In this document: positions 1 through 8,892 of the stretch, piece after piece | How positions within the stretch are numbered: the stretch's first letter is position 1 | Layout: the number at the start of each line of letters is the position of its first letter | Assembly (NCBI GenBank): GCA_964624875.1 | Contig: CAZUZA010000004.1 | Span: forward strand, 1-64,000 | Direction: 5' to 3' | Origin: Atopostipes sp964624875 | GTDB taxonomy: Bacteria > Bacillota > Bacilli > Lactobacillales > Carnobacteriaceae_A | Length of the DNA: 64,000 bases | Made by a program: the position numbers and the translations under genes | Notes under the pieces: model-generated | What the model was told of the DNA's origin: nothing | The model's database searches: none | Seen by the model: the letters and a program-made list of their open reading frames with translations, nothing else

Positions 1-181
1 GTTTTATGATTCCTTTTTTAAAGCCATTTTCAAATCCACTACAATTTTCTCACAACCTACTTTGTTAAACAATATTCAAATGTATAGAATATTGTCCTAA
101 ATTTTAGAGATCTTGTTCAATCTGGATAATTTGTTCATCTACTTCCTAAAATGGAAATTTTTATACATTAAAGCAAAATAC

Positions 182-210
182 TTGAAAGTCAAGATTGGTC
201 AGAGTATAAT
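182..210 (+). promoter_or_regulatory. Sigma-A promoter of clpE
   Basis: A TTGAAA -35 box (182-187) and a perfect TATAAT -10 box (205-210) are separated by 17 bases and point toward clpE. The remainder of the upstream stretch (1-181) shows nothing I can name. The transcript would carry a leader of about 130 bases before the start codon at 344. Confidence 0.75.
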
Positions 211-240
211 GTAAATGGTCAAAGGTCAATGAAGGTCAGA
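187..240 (+). promoter_or_regulatory. Two CtsR-type operator boxes
   Basis: CtsR binds direct heptads of the type RGTCAAA separated by three bases. Two such pairs are visible: AGTCAAG-ATT-GGTCAGA at 187-203, inside the promoter spacer, and GGTCAAT-GAA-GGTCAGA at 224-240, just downstream of the -10. A further perfect GGTCAAA lies at 217-223. The position over the promoter fits repression of a class III heat-shock gene. The assignment to CtsR is from the known motif; no ctsR gene lies in the window. Confidence 0.75.
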
Positions 241-343
241 CACCAATCTAGACCTCTATCTTAGTAAACGTTATGCCTGACTTTTGCCAAATTAATCGAT
301 AAAATAACTTTGAATGAAATGAATTTATAAAAGGAGTGGCAGT

Positions 344-2452
344 ATGCTTTGTGAAAGATGTAGAGATAATCAAGCAACGATACATTTAACAACAACCGTT
401 AATGGTCAAAGACGTGAAATTGACGTTTGTCAAAGATGTTATCGTGAAATAAACCAACAAGCAGGACGTAGAAACAATCCTAACCGCAATGTTGACCCTT
501 TTGGTTTCGGTGCATTTGATGACTTTTTCCGTGCACTAGGTGGAATGCAAACACCCGGACAACAACAGAATCCTCAAAGACCGACACCTGGTCAAGGTGG
601 CAATGTTCCCCCTCAAGGTGGACAAAGTGGTCGAGGTGGCCTCTTAGAAGAATTTGGGATTAACTTAAATGATATGGCTCGTGAAGGTAAAATTGATGGC
701 GTAATTGGCCGTGATGAAGAAATTGAACGAGTGAGCGAGATTTTAAACCGTCGTCGTAAAAACAACCCTGTTTTAATCGGTGAAGCGGGTGTTGGTAAAA
801 CAGCAATCGTTGAAGGTTTAGCTCTTAAAATAATCAATGGTGAAGTTCCTCAAAAATTAGAAAACAAAGAAATTATCCAATTAGATGTTGCTTCTCTTGT
901 TTCGGGTACAGGAATCCGCGGACAATTTGAAGAAAAAATGCAGCAACTGATTCAAGAATTAGAATCGAACCAAGACATCATCTTATTTATTGATGAAATT
1001 CACCAAATTGTTGGTGCTGGTTCAGCTGAAGGCAGTAACTCTGATGCAGGAAATATTTTAAAACCTGCTTTAGCTCGTGGCGATATCCAATTAATTGGAG
1101 CAACCACACTAAATGAATATAGAATCATTGAAAAAGACTCTGCTCTCGAGAGACGTTTACAACCTGTACGTGTCGATGAACCAACTCTTGAAGAAGCTTA
1201 TACGATTCTAAAAGGAATTCAAAAACAATATGAAGATTATCACCATGTCAAATATTCTGAAGAAGCGATTCAAGCAGCAATCGATTTATCGGATCGTTAT
1301 ATCCAAGATCGATTCCTACCAGATAAAGCGATTGACTTATTAGATGAATCAGGCTCAAAGAAAAACTTGACGATTCAAGTACAAGATCCAGATACGATTT
1401 ATAAAAAAATAAATGAAGCCGAAACGGCAAAGACAGATGCTACAGATCGTGAAGATTATGAAAAAGCAGCGTTCTATCGTGACCAAATTTCAAAATACGA
1501 AGAAATGTTGGAACAACAAACGCCGGATTCTGAAACACCAGTCGTTACGGAAGATGACATGGTTAATATTATTGAAATCAAAACAGGTATTCCTGTTGGC
1601 GAGTTAAAAGAAAAAGAACAAACGCAATTACGTGATTTAGATAAAGAATTAGCGAAAATAGTCGTTGGTCAAGATCGCGCAATCGATCGTGTGACGCGTG
1701 CCGTTCGTCGTAATCGAATCGGACTTCGTAAAACAAATCGACCAATCGGTTCCTTCTTATTCGTCGGCCCTACAGGTGTTGGTAAAACTGAGTTAGCGAA
1801 AGCATTAACCTATGAATTATTCGGTAGTCGTGACTCTTACGTTCGCCTAGATATGAGTGAATATATGGATCGCCACAGCACATCTAAACTAATCGGTTCA
1901 CCACCAGGCTACGTCGGTTACGATGAGGCNNNNNNNNNNNNNNNNNNNNNNNNNNNNNNNNNNNNNNNNNNNNNNNNNNNNNNNNNNNNNNNNNNNNNNN
2001 NNNNNNNNNNNNNNNNNNNNNNNNNNNNNTACTTTAAACCAGAATTCTTAAACCGTTTTGATGCGATAGTCGAATTTAATTCACTGTCAAAAGAAAACTT
2101 ATTAGAGATTGTTGATATTATGTTAGAAGAAATCAACGAAGCAATGAGTGCGCATAATATCGATATTCTAATCGATCAAGCCGCAAAAGAAAAACTGGTT
2201 GAATTAGGTTACAATCCAGCAATGGGAGCTCGACCATTACGTCGTGTAATCGAAGAAAATATCGAAGACAAGATTGCTGAGTTCTACCTTGAAAATCCTG
2301 AAGTCGGTTCAATCCAAGTAACTGTAGATGATGACAATCAAATCGTCGTCCGTCGCAGTAACAGCGAACAAGAAGAGATTGAAGAACAAGAAAAAGATGA
2401 AACAACTGAGGAACAAACTTCTGAAGAAACAAACGAAGAAGACGAAAAATAA
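344..2452 (+). CDS. clpE: ATP-dependent Clp protease ATPase subunit ClpE (sequence gap inside)
   Basis: This is a Hsp100/Clp ATPase that unfolds damaged proteins for ClpP in the cytoplasm. An N-terminal C4 zinc finger (Cys3, Cys6, Cys29, Cys32) followed by a Gly/Gln/Pro-rich linker marks ClpE rather than ClpC. The first AAA module has Walker A GEAGVGKT (146-153) and a FIDEIH Walker B. A UVR-like coiled segment lies near 345-380. The second AAA module has Walker A GPTGVGKT (475-482) and is interrupted after GYVGYDEA by 100 N; the frame resumes at YFKPEFLNRFD. Family comparison says roughly 85-90 residues are missing there, including the second Walker B, so the N run is a placeholder and not a true length. 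The C-terminus is a Glu-rich tail. Expression is probably under CtsR. Start ATG follows AAAGGAG. Confidence 0.93.
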   Translation: MLCERCRDNQATIHLTTTVNGQRREIDVCQRCYREINQQAGRRNNPNRNVDPFGFGAFDDFFRALGGMQTPGQQQNPQRPTPGQGGNVPPQGGQSGRGGLLEEFGINLNDMAREGKIDGVIGRDEEIERVSEILNRRRKNNPVLIGEAGVGKTAIVEGLALKIINGEVPQKLENKEIIQLDVASLVSGTGIRGQFEEKMQQLIQELESNQDIILFIDEIHQIVGAGSAEGSNSDAGNILKPALARGDIQLIGATTLNEYRIIEKDSALERRLQPVRVDEPTLEEAYTILKGIQKQYEDYHHVKYSEEAIQAAIDLSDRYIQDRFLPDKAIDLLDESGSKKNLTIQVQDPDTIYKKINEAETAKTDATDREDYEKAAFYRDQISKYEEMLEQQTPDSETPVVTEDDMVNIIEIKTGIPVGELKEKEQTQLRDLDKELAKIVVGQDRAIDRVTRAVRRNRIGLRKTNRPIGSFLFVGPTGVGKTELAKALTYELFGSRDSYVRLDMSEYMDRHSTSKLIGSPPGYVGYDEXXXXXXXXXXXXXXXXXXXXXXXXXXXXXXXXXXYFKPEFLNRFDAIVEFNSLSKENLLEIVDIMLEEINEAMSAHNIDILIDQAAKEKLVELGYNPAMGARPLRRVIEENIEDKIAEFYLENPEVGSIQVTVDDDNQIVVRRSNSEQEEIEEQEKDETTEEQTSEETNEEDEK
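1930..2029. other. Assembly gap (100 N) in clpE
   Basis: Exactly 100 N, a scaffolder default. The flanks do not repeat each other, unlike the other two gaps, so real sequence is missing. Conserved Clp coding sequence is expected here. Confidence 0.95.
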
Positions 2453-2461
2453 TGATTAAAC

Positions 2462-2501
2462 AAAAATGGCCTGCCTATTCAATTAGGCGGGCCATTTTTT
2501 T
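2462..2501. terminator. Bidirectional intrinsic terminator between clpE and barstar
   Basis: Stem TGGCCTGCCTA / TAGGCGGGCCA (one G-T pair) with a six-base loop, flanked by A5 on the left and T7 on the right. It serves clpE on the plus strand and overlaps the end of the convergent barstar gene on the minus strand. Confidence 0.85.
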
Positions 2502-2808
2502 ATTCTTTTATTTCTTTTGTACCTGATCTCATGTCACCGGAATAGAAATGAACCGTGTAATGTCGGTTAATCGCTTCTAAGTTATGAAAAACCTTTACGA
2601 GTTTCTCCCCATAATCATCCATGTGCTCCACAAGTAACGCAATGTGTTTAAAATGAATTTCAATGTGCTCATCTTCTTCCATCAACAAATCCCATACAGC
2701 ATCTAAGTTATGTCCAAAATAAGTCGGAAATGAAAACACACGACTTAACTGTTGATATATCGCTTCTTTTGACGTCATCGTCGCACCATCTAGCACAAAT
2801 TCTTTCAT
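2500..2808 (-). CDS. Barstar-family ribonuclease inhibitor
   Basis: A 102-residue protein of the barstar fold, the cytoplasmic inhibitor that plugs the active site of barnase. The family hallmark FPTYFGHNLDAVWDLL is at about 27-42, and the length fits barstar (about 90 residues) with a short C-terminal tail. The gene starts one base after the stop of the barnase-like gene, and its ribosome site (GGGGAG, four bases before ATG) lies in the end of that gene, so the two are translationally coupled. The pairing supports a toxin-immunity role in cis. Confidence 0.88.
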   Translation of the reverse strand: MKEFVLDGATMTSKEAIYQQLSRVFSFPTYFGHNLDAVWDLLMEEDEHIEIHFKHIALLVEHMDDYGEKLVKVFHNLEAINRHYTVHFYSGDMRSGTKEIKE

Positions 2809-2809
2809 T

Positions 2810-3283
2810 TTACTCCCCCACTTCTATTTCTGAAAAAGAGTCATAGTGGTCATCTGTATAAAAATATAAGCCATCGTTTGAAAAAACTAAACGCTTCGCA
2901 TTCCGGTGTCCACCTTCATACTCAATGTCGGCTTCAAAGTAATCGCGTCCGTTCGCTTCTGGTAATAACTCTTCAAAGTTTCCAAAGTAGTCCCCACCAA
3001 TCGCAGCACCCGGCGCCACATCCCACAAGTTGCCTTCCTTAGCAATCCAACCTAAGTCACGAGCTTCATCTTTCGTTAAGTAATTAACCGGTAATTCGCC
3101 ATACAAATCTATATATTCGGCCACTTCAAACGGCGTATCGTACGCTTCGCCCTCAACAACAACTGCCTCAAGTTCCGCACCCGTTGACGTATCCATTTCC
3201 TCAAGAGTAGCCACTAACCCACAAGCTGACAGTAAAAAAGCAAACACGGGTAAAATGAACAATCTCCAAATCTTATTCTTCAA
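2810..3283 (-). CDS. Barnase-like guanyl ribonuclease with lipoprotein signal peptide
   Basis: The C-terminal part (about 50-152) is barnase-like: LPVNYLTKDEARDLGW, EGNLWDVAPG and IGGDYF follow the barnase order. The catalytic set is kept: Glu117 (barnase Glu73), Arg127 and Arg131 (Arg83 and Arg87), and His146 in DDHYDSF (His102). Barnase cleaves RNA after guanosine. The N-terminus is a signal peptide ending in the lipobox LSAC with Cys21, so the enzyme should be membrane-anchored on the outside, unlike freely secreted barnase. About 30 residues of acidic linker precede the domain. Start TTG (3283) lies six bases after AGGTGATTGC; no better start is seen. The barstar gene follows directly. 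The function as antibacterial RNase or nutrient RNase is inferred. Confidence 0.85.
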   Translation of the reverse strand: MKNKIWRLFILPVFAFLLSACGLVATLEEMDTSTGAELEAVVVEGEAYDTPFEVAEYIDLYGELPVNYLTKDEARDLGWIAKEGNLWDVAPGAAIGGDYFGNFEELLPEANGRDYFEADIEYEGGHRNAKRLVFSNDGLYFYTDDHYDSFSEIEVGE

Positions 3284-3354
3284 GCAATCACCTCATTCAT
3301 TTTGCGCTACGTTTTGTATCGTGCATTCATCCTACATTAAATGACGCTTGTATA

Positions 3355-4944
3355 CTATAGTAAGCCGTATAATTCAACGTCTGGATAGCGATCTGTAAAC
3401 CAACGATGCGCAAAATCACTTTCAAATAAAATAACAGGTTCACCATAGCGGTCTTTTGCGAGTAAACTTCTTGACGTACTCATATCTTCACTTAAGTGAT
3501 CCGGGTTAATCCAACGAGCTATTCGATTCCCCATGGGTTTCATAACTACTTCTGAATTATATTCGTTATTCATACGGTGTTCAAAAACCTCAAACTGTAA
3601 TTGTCCAACCGCTCCTAAAATATATTCTTCTGTATGATACGTTTTGTAAAGCTGAATCGCACCTTCTTGAACCAATTGTTCGATTCCTTTGTGATAAGAC
3701 TTCTGCTTCATCACGTTTTTCGGTTCGACTTTCATAAATATTTCAGGCGTGAACTGTGGTAAATCTTTAAAGGTTACTTTGTCTTTCCCTTCAAATATTG
3801 TATCCCCAATTTGGAAATTCCCCGTATCGTACAAGCCAATAATATCGCCAGCGACTGCATGTTTGACAATTTCTCGGTCTTCAGCCATAAACTGTGTCGA
3901 GTTATTCAAGCGAAATTTCTTAGCCGTTCTTGATAATGTCACTTCCATACCAGGAACAAATTGCCCTGAACTGATTCGCACAAACGCAATACGGTCACGG
4001 TGTTTCGGATCCATATTCGCTTGGATTTTAAAGATGAAGCCAGAAAACGCTTCGTCTGTAGGCGCCACTTCTTGTTCTTCTTTATCTAATGTCACACTTG
4101 GTTCCGGTGCAAAATCTAAGAAGGCATTTAAGAATGTTTCTACACCAAAGCCCGTTAAAGCAGATCCAAAGAACACTGGGGTCAATTCACCTTGCTTGAT
4201 TGCATCTTCAGAAAATTCATTTCCAGCTATCTTAAGTAATTCAATTTCACCCAAGACTTCAGCATACAAACGGTCCTCTTTAAATGGGTGATCTCCAGGG
4301 ATTTCACCATTCTCATCAAGCTCTAGATGAAGGTCACCATTATTCCACTTGTCCGGGTCGTTAAATTCGATGCGGTTATTATAGATATCGTATACGCCCA
4401 CCAAGCTACGTCCCGAACCAATCGGCCAGTTCATTGGGTAGCCATCGATTTCTAAAACTTCCTCTAATTCTTCTACTAGTTCGAGTGGTTCGCGTCCATC
4501 ACGGTCCAATTTGTTCATGAACGTGAAAATTGGAATCCCACGCATACGACAAACTTTGAATAGTTTTTCGGTTTGCGCTTCAATACCGTTCGCTGTATCA
4601 ACAACCATGACAGCAGCATCTACAGCCATTAATGTACGGTACGTATCTTCAGAGAAATCCTCATGTCCAGGTGTATCCAAAATGTTGACATGTTTGTCAT
4701 CATAGTTGAAATGCATGACTGAACTCGTTACCGAAATTCCACGTTGTTTCTCGACTTCCATCCAGTCAGATGTTGCAAATTTACCTGTCTTACGACCTTT
4801 AACGGTACCTGCTTCGCGGATCGCTCCACCTAGTTGCAGCATTTGTTCGGTAATAGTCGTTTTCCCCGCGTCCGGATGGGAAATAATCGCGAATGTCCGA
4901 CGTTGTCCAACTTCATTTATTAATGTTTTTTTATCTACTTGCAT
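3355..4944 (-). CDS. prfC: Peptide chain release factor 3
   Basis: RF3 is the translational GTPase that recycles RF1/RF2 from the ribosome after peptide release. The 529-residue length is normal. GTPase motifs are SHPDAGKTT (22-30), DTPGHEDF (G3) and MNKLDRDG (G4). The segment RGISVTSSVMHF and the C-terminal domain with QLQFEVFEHRM are typical of RF3 rather than EF-G. The ATG start lies behind AGGAAG. The gene is monocistronic; no clear terminator was found between it and barnase. Confidence 0.95.
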   Translation of the reverse strand: MQVDKKTLINEVGQRRTFAIISHPDAGKTTITEQMLQLGGAIREAGTVKGRKTGKFATSDWMEVEKQRGISVTSSVMHFNYDDKHVNILDTPGHEDFSEDTYRTLMAVDAAVMVVDTANGIEAQTEKLFKVCRMRGIPIFTFMNKLDRDGREPLELVEELEEVLEIDGYPMNWPIGSGRSLVGVYDIYNNRIEFNDPDKWNNGDLHLELDENGEIPGDHPFKEDRLYAEVLGEIELLKIAGNEFSEDAIKQGELTPVFFGSALTGFGVETFLNAFLDFAPEPSVTLDKEEQEVAPTDEAFSGFIFKIQANMDPKHRDRIAFVRISSGQFVPGMEVTLSRTAKKFRLNNSTQFMAEDREIVKHAVAGDIIGLYDTGNFQIGDTIFEGKDKVTFKDLPQFTPEIFMKVEPKNVMKQKSYHKGIEQLVQEGAIQLYKTYHTEEYILGAVGQLQFEVFEHRMNNEYNSEVVMKPMGNRIARWINPDHLSEDMSTSRSLLAKDRYGEPVILFESDFAHRWFTDRYPDVELYGLL

Positions 4945-5012
4945 TTTTATTTACACTTCCTAATTTAATCTAGATTCAATTGTCGCTACTATCATTCATA
5001 GCACGTTTATTT

Positions 5013-5040
5013 ATTTTAAAGTATTATCTCAAACTTGCAA
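5013..5040 (-). promoter_or_regulatory. Candidate promoter of prfC
   Basis: On the minus strand TTGCAA (5035-5040) and TAAAAT (5013-5018) are 16 bases apart, about 70 bases before the prfC start. The rest of the 322-base gap 4945-5266 is AT-rich and holds no further feature I can support. Confidence 0.4.
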
Positions 5041-5266
5041 TAGATATGTGCTGTTTTTTCTCGATTTGAAGCCTTTTTTGGCATTTACCGCACAAATCAT
5101 GTGTTTTTGAGAATTCATATGGTCACTTCATTTGAAAAGATACCATTTCATTAGAAGATTATTTTTGCTAGTTTTTTTGCTAAACGAAAACAATCATCTA
5201 TTAGTTTTTTTGTTGGCTTGTGTTATTATTTATAAATACAAAAGTTTTGGAGATGGAGTGAACAAT

Positions 5267-5710
5267 ATGAATGTGAAGATTGAAACGAAATGGACGACGA
5301 ATACGGATTCTCCTGAATATTTAGACGCTTTGAAAGTCCGTCATGAGGTTTTTGTCGTCGAACAAGGTGTCTCAATTGAAGAAGAGATTGACGAGTTAGA
5401 AAATGAGACGGATCACCTAGTCATTTATGAAAATAGTGAACCAATTGCGGCTGCTCGTATTTATGATTTAGGTTCCAATACTTATAAAGCACAACGCGTG
5501 TGTGTGTTAAAAGATGCTCGTGGCAAAGGATACGGCGTTGAGATTATGCACCAAATAGAACTGCGTGCTCAAAAATTAGGTGCTCGTCGGATCACATTAG
5601 GGGCACAAAATACAGCCATTCCATTTTATGAAAAACTAGGTTACCAAACAGAAGGCGAAGAATTCTTAGATGCAGGTATTCCACACCACACGATGACAAA
5701 AATCATTTAA
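5267..5710 (+). CDS. GNAT family N-acetyltransferase (YjcF/ElaA-like)
   Basis: A 147-residue GNAT protein. HEVFVVEQGVSIEEEIDELE at the N-terminus is characteristic of the YjcF/ElaA branch. The acetyl-CoA loop is RVCVLKDARGKGYGVEIM, and the C-terminal motif is IPFYEKLGYQTEGEEFLDAGIPHHTM. The open frame runs further upstream to 5132, but those codons are AT-rich and unlike the family. The ATG at 5267 has GGAGTG at the right distance and gives the family N-terminus, so I chose it. The substrate is unknown. Confidence 0.85.
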   Translation: MNVKIETKWTTNTDSPEYLDALKVRHEVFVVEQGVSIEEEIDELENETDHLVIYENSEPIAAARIYDLGSNTYKAQRVCVLKDARGKGYGVEIMHQIELRAQKLGARRITLGAQNTAIPFYEKLGYQTEGEEFLDAGIPHHTMTKII

Positions 5711-5712
5711 AT

Positions 5713-5747
5713 AAATCTCCCCAAGGCGACTGGCCGAAGGGAGATTT
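5713..5747. terminator. Intrinsic terminator between convergent genes
   Basis: Perfect stem AAATCTCCC (5713-5721) / GGGAGATTT (5739-5747) followed by T residues. It separates the acetyltransferase from the DUF3006 gene on the other strand. Confidence 0.8.
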
Positions 5748-5752
5748 TTAAT

Positions 5753-5998
5753 TTATTCAGATTGCCGACGCTTTAATAATTGCTCGCGTTTTTCTTGCGC
5801 AGACAATAGACGTTTCTCACGCTCGTTGTCTAACTTTTCACCTATAACCAAGCTTGCACCTTCGATTTGCACTTGAAAAACATCGCCAACAACGGCTCCT
5901 TCAGGCAGTAAAGAAACATCAACATGATAAACTTTCGCAACATCGTCCAATATAAATACCGCTTCATTCCCATGTAATTCTTCATATACAGCTTTCAT
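5753..5998 (-). CDS. DUF3006 domain protein
   Basis: An 81-residue acidic/basic protein with the DUF3006 pattern: a small beta-rich domain (YHVDVSLLPEGAVVGDVFQV) and a charged C-terminal helix (REKRLLSAQEKREQLLKRR). DUF3006 genes commonly sit next to MBL-fold ComEC-like hydrolases, as here, where the upstream gene ends nine bases before. The start ATG lies behind AGGAGG. Function unknown. Confidence 0.75.
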   Translation of the reverse strand: MKAVYEELHGNEAVFILDDVAKVYHVDVSLLPEGAVVGDVFQVQIEGASLVIGEKLDNEREKRLLSAQEKREQLLKRRQSE

Positions 5999-6007
5999 AA
6001 GTGCCTC

Positions 6008-7006
6008 CTATTTCTCTGTTTCGACTTGTATCACACCGTCTTTATCTACAAAAATAGAAATCGTTCCTAACTCATCCGTTCCATAAACTGGAATGCCTGC
6101 TTCCGTTACGCGTTCAATCGTTTCTGGACGAGGATGGCCGTATGTATTTCCAACACCTGCCTGATAAAAAGCTAACTCAGGGTTAACCGCATTTAGCCAG
6201 ATATCACTCGTAGAATCTGCAGCTCCATGGTGCCCTAACAACATCATATCTGCCTGAATATCTCCATATTTTTTTACAATTTCAAATTCTTCACTAAATG
6301 AAGCATCACCTGAAGTCATAAAGGAAAAACCATCAAACGTAATATGCGTCACGATGGACTCGGCGTTCTGATTCCTTTGGTTACTATCTTCTTTTGGATG
6401 CAAGACGCGTAATTCAAATGGTCCACGCTTAAAGACATCCCCCATTTTCGGTTCTAAATATTTTGCATCAGATGCTAACACCGCATCTAAGACCTTCGAA
6501 TATAGAACCGTCGTATGGTCCATCCCATTCATCCAAACTTCTTGAACATCAAAATAGTCTAAAACCAAATCCCCATGCCCGATATGATCGGCGTCATTGT
6601 GGGTAAAAATTAATAAATCCAACTCTTGCCCTAAACCAATATAACTATCTAAATAAGAAATAATGCGCTTTTCAGAATCATCATAACGACCCGTATCCAC
6701 CAAAACCGAAGTGCCATCTCGTGAAATGAATAAGATACTGGAACCCTGTCCAACATCGAGTATATGAATCTGGGTTGTATTCTCTAGCGTTTGATTGCCA
6801 GATGAATGAGGCAAGTCGATGTTGTCGATCTGTGCCTCTATTCGTGCACTGATTTGATAAAGCTTCTCTTTTATTTCCTGCATCGTAATATCTTTGCGAC
6901 CAACTGCGTAGCCGACAAGAAAGATAAGGAAAACGATAAAGAAGCCAAATAGTCCACGATTGCGTTGTTCTTTTTGTTTCTTTGTTAATTTTCTTTTACG
7001 TGACAA
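6008..7006 (-). CDS. Membrane-anchored MBL-fold hydrolase, ComEC C-terminal-like
   Basis: The protein has a basic N-terminus, one transmembrane helix at about 19-37 (GFFIVFLIFLVGYAV) and an extracytoplasmic metallo-beta-lactamase domain. The metal motif HNDADH (about 136-141) and DVGQGSSILF resemble the hydrolase domain of ComEC. Later motifs are SGDASFSEEFEI and LGHHGAADSTS. The family cleaves phosphodiesters or nucleotides; here the substrate is unknown. The frame overlaps the end of the pseudouridine synthase gene if the GTG at 7015 is used. I prefer TTG at 7006, because GGAG lies eight bases before it while the GTG overlaps that site. Confidence 0.8.
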   Translation of the reverse strand: MSRKRKLTKKQKEQRNRGLFGFFIVFLIFLVGYAVGRKDITMQEIKEKLYQISARIEAQIDNIDLPHSSGNQTLENTTQIHILDVGQGSSILFISRDGTSVLVDTGRYDDSEKRIISYLDSYIGLGQELDLLIFTHNDADHIGHGDLVLDYFDVQEVWMNGMDHTTVLYSKVLDAVLASDAKYLEPKMGDVFKRGPFELRVLHPKEDSNQRNQNAESIVTHITFDGFSFMTSGDASFSEEFEIVKKYGDIQADMMLLGHHGAADSTSDIWLNAVNPELAFYQAGVGNTYGHPRPETIERVTEAGIPVYGTDELGTISIFVDKDGVIQVETEK

Positions 7007-7011
7007 ACCTT

Positions 7012-7905
7012 TCACTCCAACTTACTATTTACAATATTTTGCATATCTGCTGGTAAAGGTGCACGGATTTCAAGGCGTTCCCCCGTAAAAGGATGGGTAA
7101 AAACGACTAACTTACAATGCAACGCTTGCCGATCTAGATATGTTGTCGAACCACCATATAAATCATCCCCTACTAATGGGTGACCAATATGAGACATATG
7201 CACTCTAATTTGATGGGTACGACCGGTGTATAACGAAAGCCTCACATGCGACAGCTTATTCTCCAGACGATTTATCATTTCATAACGGGTTAAGGAGGGC
7301 TTGCCTTCAGGTGCGACCATTCGTTCAATGATCGATTCGGGCGAACGGGCGATGGGTGCATCGATGAGCACCGTATCTTGTTCGGGGTGGCCTTCAATAA
7401 TCGCTTCGTAATATTTTTCGAGCGTTTTTTCCTCCAGCAGCTGGCCCATTAAAGAGTGTGCCAGTGTGTGCTTCGCGATAACCATAACACCACTTGTGTA
7501 GCGATCTAAGCGTGTAACCACATGAACGACTTTGTGTCGATAATCTTGCTTGATATAATAATGTTTGATGCGACTCGCAACGGTATCCCCTCGATGTGCA
7601 GGCGAAGGAACTGAAATGAGCCCAACTGGTTTATTTATGATGAGGTAATGTTCGTCCTCAAATAGAATATCTAACGTGCCATCAATTGTCGCTAAATTAG
7701 GGTTCGGTTCTTCAATCGGTAAATTCAACTGAACATCGTCCCCTGGATGCAGCGGTTCACGAACACGGACTTCTTTCCCATTGACTAGAAATGTTCCGCC
7801 ATGAAACTTCGTGCGCCCAATAATGCGTCGGGAAATCCCTTTTTCTTTTAAAAATTCACGGAGAATAGCTGGTTCTCCTTTTTTTACAATCCATTTTGCA
7901 GTCAT
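7012..7905 (-). CDS. RluD-family 23S rRNA pseudouridine synthase
   Basis: A 297-residue RluA/RluD-type enzyme that isomerises uridine in RNA. An S4-like RNA-binding segment (about 13-62) is followed by the catalytic motif TRLDRYTSG with Asp134. LYTGRTHQIRVHMSHIGHPLVGDDLYG closes the active-site domain. It begins directly after the nadK stop codon and is the middle gene of nadK-rluD-MBL-DUF3006. The exact target uridines cannot be read from sequence. Confidence 0.9.
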   Translation of the reverse strand: MTAKWIVKKGEPAILREFLKEKGISRRIIGRTKFHGGTFLVNGKEVRVREPLHPGDDVQLNLPIEEPNPNLATIDGTLDILFEDEHYLIINKPVGLISVPSPAHRGDTVASRIKHYYIKQDYRHKVVHVVTRLDRYTSGVMVIAKHTLAHSLMGQLLEEKTLEKYYEAIIEGHPEQDTVLIDAPIARSPESIIERMVAPEGKPSLTRYEMINRLENKLSHVRLSLYTGRTHQIRVHMSHIGHPLVGDDLYGGSTTYLDRQALHCKLVVFTHPFTGERLEIRAPLPADMQNIVNSKLE

Positions 7906-8706
7906 TTAATGCTTCTCTCCAATAAACGCTTCACTTACACGATCCCAAAAATCAAGGTGACGATAACGCGCAAAGCGAATCGATTCATCCGCTACTTTCA
8001 TGCGAACTTCCTTAACTCTTGTTTCGCGTGTTGTAATATGATCTAAGGTTAATAATAATTCGTCTGAATTTTGTGCGCGTAATATAATCTCTTCATCTTT
8101 TGAAATAACTAAAGGTGAGCTCAACGTACGGTATACGCGATTATTGATTGAGGCGATTTCAGCCATCTGCAGAGCTTCAATTTTTGGATGCAGGATGGCG
8201 CCCCCTACCGATTTATTATATCCAGTCGAACCTGTTGGCGTAGAGACGCAGATACCATCTCCACGAAAACGTTCGAAATGGATATCGTTTATAAAGACAT
8301 CACATACAAGCGTCCCGCCTGCTTTTTGAACGGTCGATTCATTTAATGCTAGAAAATTATTGACTTGTCGCCCTTCCTCATATACGACACAAACATCGAG
8401 CAAGGGATAGGAAACAAATTCGCCGTCATCATTTTTCAGACTTTCGACTAAGGATTCCAGCTCAAACTCACGCCAATCGGTGTAAAAACCGAGGCGACCT
8501 GTGTGGACCCCAATGAAACGAATCGAATCTAATTGGTGCGCATATCGGTGAAAACCAGACAGTAAGGTCCCGTCTCCTCCGATTGTAATCAGAATATCTG
8601 GGTTTGTTTGATCAATTTCTATCTTTGCTTTTGTCAATAATTCCGTTAATTTTTTAGCTACTTTTATCGAAATTTCACTATGGTTATTTTGAATAGCAAC
8701 TTTCAT
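7906..8706 (-). CDS. nadK: NAD kinase
   Basis: This phosphorylates NAD to NADP in the cytoplasm. It has the invariant GGDGT motif (43-47) and the glycine-rich GDGICVSTPTGSTGYNKSVGGAI. About 266 residues is the normal size for Firmicutes NadK. Two in-frame ATGs exist, at 8712 and 8706. AGGAG is only two bases before the first but eight before the second, and MKVAIQNNHSE matches family N-termini, so 8706 is chosen. It leads a four-gene operon. Confidence 0.93.
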   Translation of the reverse strand: MKVAIQNNHSEISIKVAKKLTELLTKAKIEIDQTNPDILITIGGDGTLLSGFHRYAHQLDSIRFIGVHTGRLGFYTDWREFELESLVESLKNDDGEFVSYPLLDVCVVYEEGRQVNNFLALNESTVQKAGGTLVCDVFINDIHFERFRGDGICVSTPTGSTGYNKSVGGAILHPKIEALQMAEIASINNRVYRTLSSPLVISKDEEIILRAQNSDELLLTLDHITTRETRVKEVRMKVADESIRFARYRHLDFWDRVSEAFIGEKH

Positions 8707-8892
8707 CTTCATTGCTCCTGTTCAATTTTCTTATCCTTCTTTTTTAAGCGTATCATTCATTATTGTAACATAAGTTCGGTTTGGATTAAGAGCCGTTCCC
8801 TAATATTTTTATTTTTATGCTTATAGTTTTCTATTTCACACGATACCTAGTAAAATACAGGTTAGAGATATCGTGAGAGATGGGGAATGAGA

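Noticed and set aside
5132..5266. N-terminal extension of the acetyltransferase
   Set aside because: The extension is AT-rich and not family-like, while ATG 5267 has a good ribosome site and the expected N-terminus.
8713..8892. Promoter or magnesium riboswitch before mgtC
   Set aside because: A TAAAAT is present at 8851-8856, but no fitting -35 box or M-box-like structure could be recognised.
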